Source of the DNA: Akebia trifoliata
Taxonomy: Eukaryota > Streptophyta > Magnoliopsida > Ranunculales > Lardizabalaceae
Direction of reading: 5' to 3'
DNA: 64,000 nucleotides
Assembly: GCA_017979445.1 (NCBI GenBank)
Contig: CM030706.1
Span: 7,047,595-7,111,594, forward strand
Shown: piece after piece, positions 13,181-23,432 of the stretch
Numbering within the stretch: the first letter of the stretch is position 1
How the letters are laid out: every line of letters starts with the position of its first letter
Program-made: the position numbers and the translations under genes
The notes under the pieces: model-generated
Databases searched by the model: none
The model's input: only the letters and a program-made list of their open reading frames with translations
What the model was told of the DNA's origin: nothing

Positions 13181-13319
13181 TTTTTTTTCTTGATGATCTT
13201 GTATAACCAACTCGACAACTTCTCAGTTCCCTGCGCCTTAACCGAGTCAATTAGCATTCAGGAGGACTTAATAGGTGGGCTTAGGATATGGTTTAGGAAG
13301 AAAAGATATAAGGCTCAAC

Positions 13320-13470
13320 TTCCCAAAATGCCCCTAGTCTTATATTCTCTTTTTTCTGTCAATTATTTTGATTTTTTTTCTAAATGCCCCTAGTTTGGCA
13401 TTCTTTTCTTTTTATCAATTCTTTTGATTCTTTTTTCTAATGCCCCTAGTTTGACATTCTTTTCTTTTAA
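13320..13470. repeat. Short tandem repeat built on AATGCCCCTAGTTTGGCATT
   Basis: Three copies at intervals of about 55-60 bp, each followed by a T-rich CTTTTCTTTTTATCAATTC stretch. Part of the LTR element interior. Confidence 0.7.
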
Positions 13471-15291
13471 ACCTTTCAATATGAGATTTTCCTTTTAAAT
13501 GACAAGAGAATAGACATATTCTTTGCATGACCGGGCCTGAAGTAACTTCTCAGGTTGCCTACGTACCCCAAATATTTCTTTTCTCTTTTGAGATCAGGTC
13601 AAAGCGTAGTTTATACTAAGATTCCCTCCCAAGGTTGGTTGGTGTGGTTTAGAAAGAAACAGGCTATTTGATTTTTTTAGAGGCTGCAAGGGGCTAAAGA
13701 AGATTATCTTTTTCTTGGTAAGACAAGAAAATGGTTCGACCAATGAAGGCTTCATTTTGTGAAATACTACTTGATTTGGCCAAGGTTTTAGGAACTTGAT
13801 GTCTTGATTGCTCTATCAAGTAAGGTCTTCTTTTGAAAATGAGTCTTCAATTTTCTTCTGAGAATGAATAATCTTTAGTCTTTTTCTGATAAAGAGAAAT
13901 CTTTAGTCTTCTTTTACAAAGTTGAGTGTGATTGACTTCTTTGTATTTAATGTTGACTTGTTCAACATTTTCCAAGCTTCAAAAAAAATCTTATATTCTT
14001 TTGCGAATGAGAACTCTTCTTTCTTAAGTGAAAAATATGATGAATCATTTCTTGTAGATCTTAACACCTTAGTTGATGGTTTCAACTACATCATTATTGA
14101 TAATATTTGATTTTAAAGTTCACCCTCAACTTTAGGATTTGATCTATTTTTGTGCAATCTATCCATATATTCTCACGAGACCATGCAGGAACATTGTTGA
14201 ATTTCTCAAGTAAATTTATTATTCTTCTCATGTTCTTTTAAGGAAAATGTAGTACCCATTTGCACTTTTTGAGTGTATTCTTTAATTCAAATATTTGTCG
14301 AGTTTGATTAGTGAGCTCTAAGTCAATCCTCATATTAAATATTATGCTCAAATTATTATTACACGCATGATAATCAGGAGCTTCTATATTTTATTGGAAT
14401 TGAAAAACATAGATTGACAAACTCGACTAAACTTGAAAATTGAAGAAAGACTAACGTAACTGAAACAACTAACTGGATTTAAAGACTGACGAAAACTGGA
14501 TTGAAATCCAAAGAAAACTAGGGACAATTATCTACAAAGAGAGAATGTCTTTCTGAGTGGATGGACTACTTGGATTTGACATTGGTACTTTGACTAGATG
14601 ACTCTTTTGACTGATCCAAAATAACACAGATGAGGGTTTAGAACATTTAGGGGCACCTAAGATTAATCATTGATTTTGAAGGTTTCACTCTTAACCACAT
14701 GATTAAAATTTTGATATAAATTAGCCCTCTGGTGGGAAATACCGAATCCAAATACACTATAAGTTATAGTGACCAAGAAAATGAGAAATGTTAGATGCGG
14801 GTCTACCCCTGATTGTGATTGAACATTTGATCAGACAAATTAATTTGATCCTAAGATCGAATCTTTCTATACAAAGTGGTCTGAATCTTTAAAAGTGAAA
14901 CCAATTAGTCCAACTGATTTGGTATTGATTAGTTTGATCCATTTGTCCATTGGGTCAACTGGTTTAAGTGGTTCAAATTAATCAGTACATTTTACCGATT
15001 GGGTCGGACCGATATTGCGGGTTTTGTTTGATTATTCTAGATCGGTCTGCCCACCTACCAGTTGATTGGATTGAATAAAGCAACCCGGGAACACCCATAG
15101 TCAGTTCGGGTCGTGACCTATAGGAAGGCTTCTAGACTCTAGGTTTACTATGTGCAATGCATTTTTATCTAGCCACCCTTGCCCAAGCACACCTATATAC
15201 CTCTCGATACGTGGTGACTTGATTTGATATACCGTATAAGTGATAATCTAAAACCTCAACTCACTTCTCTGAAGCCAAAAATAGCCAGTTT

Positions 15292-15312
15292 GATCCCCAG
15301 TGGAGTCGCCAC
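15292..15312 (-). other. Primer-binding site of the LTR element
   Basis: On the minus strand GTGGCGACTCCACTGGGGAT directly follows the LTR end. The same motif, GTGGCGACTCCATTGGTGAT, follows the plus-strand LTR ending at 36109, so position and sequence are conserved in the family. Confidence 0.75.
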
Positions 15313-17048
15313 TGAAAGCACCCTCGATCCGCAGGGTGCGCTGATCCGCTTTTGACCCTTGAGGTTTGGGAGTCGCCACCTAGTTGTTAAGGTCTAGGAA
15401 CCAAACTGACTCTAAAAAAGGCAAACTAATCTATGAAAGAGAAAAAGAGTCCGGGGATCACGTTACGGGGTTGGAAGGTGTTAGGTACCAACCCCGCCCG
15501 GCCAAAGTCGGTCTCTACTAACTTCCCAAATAAATCACCTTGCTAAAAACCTAGAAAAAAATAAAAATAAAAAAATTTCATACCTTTCCGATAGCAAGGA
15601 TTTTGTTCCCTCAGATCTGACAAAAAATAGCTCCTTGTACTGTACTCCCTTGCTTCGTTCTGTCTCCGGATTTGATTTTGGATCTCCGAAGCAAGGTATC
15701 TCCTTATTTTTGGATCTGAACTCTTCAAGTTTGTTGCGGATTTTGAGATATTTTTTGAAGGCTTTTAGGCGTTTCTTATGCTAAAATCGAAGGAGGGATG
15801 TTAGGTAAGGAGTTGGGACTCCAAAACTAGGGTTTATGGGAGGCTAGGAGGGCTTTTAGACCTACTTCTCTTAGGGTTTATGATTTGATACGAAAATAGG
15901 GTGTGAGCACCTCTATTTATAGAATTTTTTAAGGGTTGATTTGGATAGAGTTAGTATTTAATTAGAGTTCTTTTAATTAGAGTTGTGTTTTAGTTAGACT
16001 TGTTTTAGGTAGAATTGTGTTTTAATTAGAATTTTTTTAGGTAGAATTGTTTTTAAGTTAGAACTCTATTAGATTGAGTTATTATTTAATTAGAACTCTA
16101 TTATGACTTTTGGTCTTATTTGATTGACTTTTAATGTTTTGACTTTAGTCTTAATTGATTGACTTTTAATATCTTGACTTCAGTCTTGCTTAATTGACTT
16201 TAATTTTGACTTCAGTTTCACTTGATTGACTTTAACACCTTGACCTTAGTCTTGCTTGATTGACTTTAAATTTTTGGAGAAGCTTCTTCCATTATTTCTT
16301 TTATTCTTTGGACCCCCAAATAGAAGGGTCCTTAAAGAAATATCTCACGAACCCTCAACAATTTTGCTTGAGAGCCCGATTGATCGATTTCTTTGGTTCA
16401 AAATTTTAAATTAATTTCATTTATGTTTCACTTTAATTATTTAATGTTTTATTTATTAATTTCAAATTTTTTAATTATGAAAATTGTGAAATTACTATTT
16501 TACCCCCGGAGAGGACTTTTCACGTTTTAAGTCGATTTTTAATGTTATAAGATGTTTTAGAATCGATTTTTCTTAAGAAATTTAATGGAAATATTAGTTT
16601 GTGTCATTTATGAAATTTTGTGTGAAATGATTGTGAATTTTATGAGGGGCATTTTCGTAATTTTGTAAAATTCTGTGAAAATTGACTAAATGATTTATTT
16701 GGTTTCGATTTATTGTTTTATGTGTTTAAATGGGTTTTCCTAAGCGTAATGTAGGCTCCAGGATTGTTTTGATGTTAGGGGTATTTTGGCAATTTGATCA
16801 TTTTTAGTGATTTTTATCGTGAAGCTTCTTTTTGGTCTGCAAGATGATGATTTCTATGTTTCTGAAGTTGTATTTTTCTAACGTAGCGTGGTTTCTAAGG
16901 TTTTGTCAATTCGAGATACCTCATCCGGATTTCTGAAACATATTAGGTAACAAAATAAAACAATGGAATACACATCCATAATTGGGAATCATTGCGATCG
17001 GGTTGCCGAGTTGATTAATCAGGCGGATGCAAAAATGGGGTGTCTACA
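15313..17048 (-). repeat. LTR (5' LTR in element orientation), 1736 bp
   Basis: Same ends as the LTR at 9339. It retains a segment at about 15750-15930 that the other LTR has lost. On the minus strand that segment contains TCTATAAATAGAGGTGC, a good TATA-box candidate near 15915, so this is the LTR that keeps the likely promoter. Confidence 0.88.
15910..15926 (-). promoter_or_regulatory. Candidate TATA box of the LTR element
   Basis: TCTATAAATAGAGG on the minus strand. The matching position in the plus-oriented LTR (about 35505-35516) reads AAATCTATAAATAGGGG, and in the LTR at 58167 it reads AATCTATAAATAGGAG on the minus strand. Conservation between separate LTRs supports a real core promoter. 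Confidence 0.6.
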
Positions 17049-18300
17049 ACATGTATATCGAAATTCATAATGCTTTACTTTTACCAAAGCAGTTATATAT
17101 ATATATATATATTATGAGGTGGAGTGGGGGCAAATGGCCAACCTGAACAATTGAAATATTGTAAATACCCCTGTACAATGGTTGCCCCTCAATTCTTTAA
17201 ATATTTTAGAGATTACCTTCCAAGAATAGTTGGGATACAGCTATGTTCCAAACTGATCATATGCTCCTCTAGATCTCAATCTTCTCTAATAAATTAATAA
17301 CAAATGACAATAATGCCATTTTTTTAATTTGTAACCAAAACCATGATCTTTTCAATTTCTCCAACCACAAAACAAACTTATGTAAACTACTTAAATGCCT
17401 TTGATCAAACTACCCCTCAATCATCTAGTATTTACCTTAGAAATGACATCCATTTGTTGAACTATGTTAGATTTCTTCAAAATAATATAATAATAAATAA
17501 ATAAATGGTGCCACGTACACTAATAGTTATAGAAAGTAACTAATTTAAATAATATGGTTCACTTGGACCCATAGTTTGGGTCAGGCTGTACAATTAGAAA
17601 TTTAGGGGGGGAAAGACATTTATTCACTCAATATTAACTTCAAAGGGGCATAATTTCAATTGATTGTTATAATAACAATTGAAAAAATTAATTAATGACA
17701 ATATCTACTACATTGTTTATAATAAGTATCTCAATGATTTCTATAGAACAAGCACTTACATTCATCACGAAAGAATTTGGTTTACTTTCCTTATTTTTTG
17801 AGACAAAGAACTAAAGTGGATCACAAAACAATATTTCTGAGTGTTCATATGCCAAGGTTTTGAAACTTATTGGAGCCCATGACATTTTAGTGGATTACAA
17901 GAAATTCATTGTGTATCACTGGTGAAATTGACTCACTCAAGATCCAAAATGAATCATCTAATGATATTTTGAAAATCTCGGTCAAGTTTATGAAAATTTA
18001 GCCAAGTCATCCGGTTTTAATTATTTTTTAAACAAAATAATCTATTTTTAATAATTAAATATTTGTGATATATATAAAATATGATTTTTTTGATTTAGCA
18101 TCTATTAATTCACCTTAATAGAAAATTAATAATTGTCGGTGAAAATTTTTCAACACCCCACCTAAAAATAGGATATGTGTCTTGACAGGATAGTCAAAAT
18201 ATAGTCTGACTGAGAAAAATTGAAGTTAGTTTCCCTATGATATGTGAAGATTTCAAATATATTTCGAGTTTTAATTTTATTTGACTTGGTAAGTCCAGAT
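17049..18300. repeat. R1 dispersed repeat, copy B right part
   Basis: Resumes copy B after the retrotransposon with CATGTATATCG, then AATGCTTTACTTTTACC, a short TA tract and TAGTTGGGATACAGC, tracking copy A 2950-3920. It has about 200 bp absent from copy A (around 17605-17860) and lacks some of copy A's 3' sequence. Confidence 0.8.
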
Positions 18301-18434
18301 GGAAGGGCATTTTCAGCAACTTTCCAATTAAGTGTATTTTGTAATTTCATCTAAAATGGTTTGCTTCCCAAATTTAATTTACTTGTGCAGGAGTTCCTTT
18401 GGATAAAGACAATTTACTTGTGCAGGCACCAAGA

Positions 18435-18522
18435 TTACTAACAAAAAATTAGCGCATTCCAAAACTTCTAACTCATGTTTTGAAAAATGTTTTGCCAAAA
18501 AGTTAGCTATTGAACGTGACCC
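18435..18522. repeat. Truncated TA-linked foldback MITE
   Basis: Holds the terminal arm only: CATTCCAAAACTTCTAACTC, then GTTTTGAAAAATGTTTTGCC, ending GAACGTGACCC before a TA tract. It is the same family as the complete copy at 18546. Confidence 0.7.
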
Positions 18523-18545
18523 ATATATATATATATATATATATT

Positions 18546-18910
18546 GGGGGCGGTTTCAGCAACCCTAAAGTTTGCCAAACATTTTTCAAAACATGGGTTA
18601 GAAGCTTTGGAATGAGCTTATTTTTTGTAAGGATGATCGCTATGATGAGGAGATCATCCTCACCAAAAATCAGCCTATTCCAAAACTTCTAACCCCATCA
18701 AAAGTGATTTACAAAAATTGGACGGTCCACGATTCTTCAACTTGTAAACTAGGGTTAGAAGTTTCAAAATGAGCAGATTTTTGGTGAGGATGATCTCTTT
18801 ACTGTAGAGATCATCCTCACAAAAAATCAGCCTATTCCAAAACTTCTAACCCCACAAAAAGTGATTTACAAAAAATGTTTGGCAAACTTTAGGGCTGCCG
18901 AACCGCTCCC
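18546..18910. mobile_element. TA-linked foldback MITE, copy 1
   Basis: 365 bp between TA tracts. The arms GGGGGCGGTTTCAGCAACCC and its counterpart GGGCTGCCGAACCGCTCCC pair. Inside are two hairpins built on GATTTTTGGTGAGGATGATC and its complement, separated by a spacer with GGACGGTCCACGATT. No coding capacity. Flanking TA repeats act as or mask the target duplication. Confidence 0.8.
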
Positions 18911-19189
18911 ATATCTATATATGGGGGCTGTTCGATGGACGCCTTCAAAACCGTTTGAGAAACCGATGTTTCTCATATGTTAGATTTTGACAAAATAACG
19001 GTTGAGATGCTTTATGATGTCATTTGGAATGAGATTGTTAGTTTTACATTTTATAAAACAACTCCCTCGTTTTGTTTTGTTTTTTTTAAACAAACTCTCA
19101 TTCTCTCCTTCGTCTCGACTGAAACTCAAACCTTCGTCTCGATAGAACGACTGAAAACCGATTGTTTTCCTCTCCATCGATTGAATGAA

Positions 19190-19190
<1 letters not shown>

Positions 19191-19221
<31 letters not shown>
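19191..19221. repeat. (TC)n microsatellite in the left TIR
   Basis: A pyrimidine run inside the left TIR; the right TIR has the matching (GA)n at 27959-28014, longer. Slippage since the two arms separated explains the length difference. Confidence 0.85.
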
Positions 19222-19223
<2 letters not shown>

Positions 19224-19440
19224 TCTCGACAGAAACCCAAACCTTAATGCCACTTGTTAGTTTCCTTACTAAATAAATTTTCTGAAATCAAAACAAAGGT
19301 CTAAATTTACGGTGGCATTATCATGTGTTCGTTTGCATTTATGATTCAATTTCTAAATTTTGTAGTGCTTTATTACATTTTGGTAGGAAAATCGATCTTT
19401 TAATAGTGTTTGACTTTTTTTGTTTCTTATATATGACAGG

Positions 19441-19543
19441 TAAGTGCGATAGAGAAGAGGGTCGAAGTAGGTCCAACCGAACCCTTGAACTGGGCATGGA
19501 AAATGCACGGTGGTCTCGATGGTGACAACATGGGCCTAATGTA
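19441..19543 (+). other. Possible captured exon in the long-TIR element
   Basis: After a plausible acceptor (TATATATGACAG) an open stretch reads VSAIEKRVEVGPTEP, then LNWAWKMHGGLDGDN, to a TAA at 19541. Base composition is higher in GC than its surroundings, as expected of coding DNA. I do not recognise it. It lies between the left TIR and the CACTA-1 insertion, so it would be cargo of the outer element. Confidence 0.25.
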
Positions 19544-19794
19544 ACTGTTATCTACTGCAGCATCATCGGGATTTTCTTCTTCAACCACCACTGCTTCATC
19601 ATTATCAGTTGCTCTTCCACCACCCCATCACTACTATTACAGGAGCTGATCTACCATTACAACACAACACAACAACATATCATCTCCATCTTCATCAAAG
19701 CCATGTTTTACTCAAAAAAGGTGGCCTTTTGATGTGTATTATTAAGTTAAAAATCTATGTGATTGATTTATATTGAACGAGCACTACGTCACAA

Positions 19795-19970
19795 ATCGGA
19801 AAAAACGACTAAATATGGCGCAAAAAACGACGGACTAAGGACGTTGTTTATTTACGACGGATTTTGTTAGTTGTTTAACCCTTAACGACGTCCATAATTG
19901 TTGATTATTAACAACTAACCTAATCCGTCATTAAATAACTACTCGAGTTACTATTGCCGCACCCACGTTT
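19795..19970. repeat. Left subterminal repeats of CACTA-1
   Basis: Degenerate copies of ACGACGGA and TACGACGG in both orientations within 180 bp of the left end, mirrored at the right end. Expected binding sites of the element's TnpA-like protein. Confidence 0.75.
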
Positions 19971-20017
19971 ACTAATGCTACACCAATTGGTGTGGCGTTA
20001 AAAACAACTATGGTGGC

Positions 20018-20317
20018 AGTATTACTTGTATCCATAACATTCAGACTCAAACCTTATTACCTTAACGACAGCAGATTCGAACTTTCTTCTCGAAAAAAAA
20101 CCCTCGAATCTCAAATCTCAGACTCGATTCGATTTCGTCTCTCACGATTCTAGGTTTTTTAATTTTCGATCTCTGCTCACAAGATCCTCCTTCGCGATTT
20201 AGCGTTTCGGATTTTCAATCGGCTCTCTCTCGATCCCAACAAAGAATCTTCAGCAATCCAAGGGATTACGAAATCAGGCGAAGTTCGACACCATCTTCTT
20301 CGGCACAAGCTTTCGAG
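20018..20317 (+). promoter_or_regulatory. Probable leader exon of the CACTA-1 gene
   Basis: Pyrimidine-rich, non-AT-biased DNA without a long frame, ending at a good donor (TTTCGAG followed by GTAGTTC at 20318). This is the layout of a non-coding first exon before the coding exons that start at 23433. The transcription start itself cannot be placed. Confidence 0.4.
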
Positions 20318-22030
20318 GTAGTTCTTTCTCTCTCTCTCTCTCTCTCTCAATCAGATCTGCAGATCTGATACCGATTTGATTTCCTCTCATTATCTCCTTT
20401 ATTTTCCCCTTTCTATTACAAATTTTCCATTGAAAATTATGCTTTTTATTTTTATTTTTTTTATTATTATTACAATTTTACGTTTTCTTTTAGTAATTTG
20501 TTCAAGCAATCTATACACTTTTGTGGATCTTTTGATTGCATGCAATTTCTTTTGTTTCTTATCGGCATCTATATATGAATTTGCATCTTTGATTGGTTCT
20601 CTATCTGACTATATGAAGATATATTATATTATATATTTAAAAAAATGGATCTTTTATGGCCAAAATTCTCTAATCCTTGCTTATTTATGTTTGTTGAATT
20701 TTACCGAATTTCATTCTATTAGATCGATCTGTTCAATTCACAAGGTTCTTCTATGTTTAGATCGTTCTCCGTTGCTATTTGATTTACGTCCTAAACCTTT
20801 GTATTTGAAATTGACATCTGCAGGGAATTGTATGTATTTGATTCATGTTTTGTGTTTTCTGGTAGTTCAGACTGCAAATTGCTTCAGTTCACTTCTCTAG
20901 ATGTTAATTTTATATATTTATTTCTTTATTTTAATTCTGTTTCTTAAAAATCTTTAATCAAGTCAGTAATCTCTGTTTTCAAATTTTGACTGTTTTCAAA
21001 TTTTGACCGTCGATCCCCCACCACCTCCATATGTTTGTTTAAAGGGGTCACAGAATGTAGAGATACTTGAATCGGATCTGGAAGAGTAGAATCTCTGGCA
21101 AGTAGCCGGGTATGTTTTCTTTTACTAGGAGGAATGGAATGTCTACTGTGTGTTTATGGTGTGTTGGGTCTTAACTTGTGTCCGGCCTTACCCATTTTGT
21201 TATGCGTAAGCTGGACTGAACCAATGACCTCAAAGTTGAGGTTGCATTATGTCAACCAACTGAGTTGATGGTCTATGTCCTGTCCAGGTCGTATGCATTG
21301 GTTCATGCTTTATGCATTTGTTCGCATGTGGGAATATCTATTTCAGTTTCTTTTTTCTGAAAGAGATGTATATTTTCTCTGTAGTTATTCTTCTTCGAAT
21401 TATTTGGAAATTATGGATCTTTGTATCTTAGTAAAAAAATTTCAACCCAAAAGCATTCCTTCAGTGGGGGATTTGCATTAATATGATGGGGAACCTTTGA
21501 AATGGAAATATTGTAATATAAATCTTTAGTAAAGTCTTTGGGTGATGATGCCTGAGATATAGTACTAAACTCATTAAAAACAGGATTATCGATAGATAAA
21601 TTAAAAAAATAAGGGTGATTCAAACAAACCCTTCAATGTTTTCTGGAATATTTGAGATACCCATATTTTGAAAGTGATGACATATATAGACCTTGATCTT
21701 GGCCGGCACTAGAAAACTAACAAAAATGTACTTGTCCTCTACTTCAACCTCTAATAAAAATCATTGATTTTTCTTTCAAAAATTTGTTATCTTTAAGCAC
21801 TTAACTATTAGGGTAAATTATTTTTAACTTATTCAACGTCTTGTAGAAAGGGGAATCAAGGATTTTTGGCTAGAATATGCCATTCGAAACAATTGGAACC
21901 TTTTAGAAAATTGTATATTGTTACTAAGGGTGTCGATTTTGGGTCTACCAATATGGACCTGATCATTTTTGGGTCTGGTTCTAGATAGCTAGGTCAAGGA
22001 CCCCATAAGAATCCAAATATCTGAATAGTA

Positions 22031-22436
22031 AATTTAATAATATTATAATAAAATTAGTAGTCTAATTAAATACTTACAAAGAGATTTCTTAAAGTAAATA
22101 TTGTTGAAGTAAAATTAAAATATAAAGAAAATGTGGATTTTTAAAATTTTTACTTTTTCTCTGCGTGTAGTCCCACTCATTTTTTATATTTTTATATAAT
22201 TTCAACGACAAATAAATATTTCATACTATAATTAAATTTATAATATTATAATAAAATTGGTAGTCTAATTAAATACTTACAAAGAGATTTCTTAAAGTAA
22301 ATATTGTTGAAGTAAAATTAAAATATAAAGAAAATGTGAAAATTTTAAAATTTTACTTTTCTCTACGTGTAGTCCCACTCATTTTTTTATATTTTTATAT
22401 AATTTCAACGACAAATAAATATTTCATACTATAATT
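22031..22436. repeat. Tandem duplication, about 203 bp unit, two copies
   Basis: TAGTCTAATTAAATACTTAC starts at 22058 and again at 22261. The two units match closely through ATTGTTGAAGTAAAATTAAA and AATTTCAACGACAAATAAAT, so the duplication is fairly recent. Confidence 0.9.
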
Positions 22437-22985
22437 TTTTATGATTTTATTTTCAAAAGTTTGATTTACTTGAAGAACTTATTGTGATCTTAACTTTCAA
22501 TTGGGGAATTACAAGATAAATTGCCCATTTACAAATTATTGTCTATCCTATTGGATATTAGTATTTTTTTTTCTCATTTAAAAAAGCATAATCATTATTT
22601 TATATGTTTGGTTATAAATTTTTTTCCAAAATTTATCCAAATTGAACCTTCACCGAATAATTACCAAATCCGAACTTTGTTACTAGGCTGCTTATACTTT
22701 TTTTTTTTGTGCTTTTTTAATTATTTCTTGCTAAATATGTTTGTAGGAAGGAAAAAAAATCAAAATTAGAAAAGAAAAGTAATCAAAATTAGACTTGTTC
22801 AATGAGCCCAACTTTCCCAAAACTACCTAGCCTGGGCTAACCCAAGTTTAGAATGTCAAACTCAGGCTGAGTTTGGGTTAGTCAGCTTGGGCTGGTTACT
22901 CTTCCAATTTCCATCTCAACAATGTTTCACATTGTCCATCAATTTCCCACAATTTACTATTTGTTCATCAGTTTTTTTAGGATGA

Positions 22986-23276
22986 TTGTTATTTTGCCTT
23001 TATTTTGCGTTTTCAATAATATTGTACTGTTTGTTATCTAGTAAGTCCTTACCTTTACAAGGCTCTCTTAAATATAAAGTGTTTTGTGATTCTTGTCCAT
23101 TAGGGAAAAGTAGTCGTTTACCTTTTTCCTTATCCACTTTTGTTTCATCTATGCCTTTGGAATTAATTCACTCTGGTATTTGGACTTCCCCACATTATTC
23201 TATAAAAGGTTCCAAATATTATATTGTGTTTGTTTCATCTTCTTTTAAGTTAAGGCCATTTAGTGATGCTTTATAA
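22986..23276 (+). pseudogene. Ty1/copia pol fragment (pre-integrase/integrase start)
   Basis: A 96-codon open stretch contains CDSCPLGKSSRLPFS, then PLELIHSGIW and SIKGSKYYIVFVSS. This is the conserved join between the GAG-pre-integrase zinc region (CxxCxxGKxxRLPF) and the integrase catalytic core start (PLELIHSDIWGP, RYYVxFVDD). The catalytic Asp in the expected HSDIW is Gly here and the VDD is VSS, so it is dead. No LTR is visible nearby. It lies in the first intron of the CACTA-1 gene. Confidence 0.75.
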
Positions 23277-23432
23277 ATATGGACAGCCTCAGGTATCTTC
23301 TGTTAGAATATGATAACATGGATGAAGATGAATGAAAATGTTTGTAAGCATGCATTTAATTTATTTATTTCTATTGTCATTGCCTTTATTTAAATTACTT
23401 GACTTGAAAATACTATTTGTGATTCCAGCACT

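Larger units (their letters stand above)
10997..15291 (-). other. Non-coding interior of the LTR element
   Basis: About 4.3 kb without a protein-like frame. It contains three sets of tandem repeats (annotated separately) and unique AT-rich DNA from 13500 to 15290. Short frames at 12564-12917 and 13903-14110 show no recognisable domain. Elements of this kind depend on proteins made by a related autonomous element. Confidence 0.7.
9339..17048 (-). mobile_element. Non-coding LTR retrotransposon (LARD-type, Tat/Ogre-like signals)
   Basis: A 7.7 kb element bounded by two direct LTRs, with a 5 bp target duplication, inserted in R1 copy B. Read on the minus strand the LTR runs TGTAGACACCCC to GGTGCTTTCA, followed by GTGGCGACTCCACTGGGGAT as primer-binding site. 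A purine tract, AAAAGAGGGGCATC, precedes the other LTR. From memory this primer site is like the tRNA-Arg-type sites of Tat/Ogre Ty3/gypsy elements. The 4.3 kb interior has no gag or pol, so it must be non-autonomous. The two LTRs differ by point changes and two large indels, so the insertion is not recent. Confidence 0.88.
20318..23428 (+). other. Probable first intron of the CACTA-1 gene
   Basis: Runs from the donor at 20318 to an acceptor at 23427-23428 (GATTCCAG) just before the start codon. AT-rich. It contains a 203 bp tandem duplication and a Ty1/copia fragment, both annotated separately. Frames at 20376-20900 and 21275-21481 are T-rich and resemble no protein. Confidence 0.4.

Noticed and set aside
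20376..20900. 174-codon plus-strand frame
   Set aside because: T-rich, low complexity, inside the predicted first intron, and no resemblance to a known domain.
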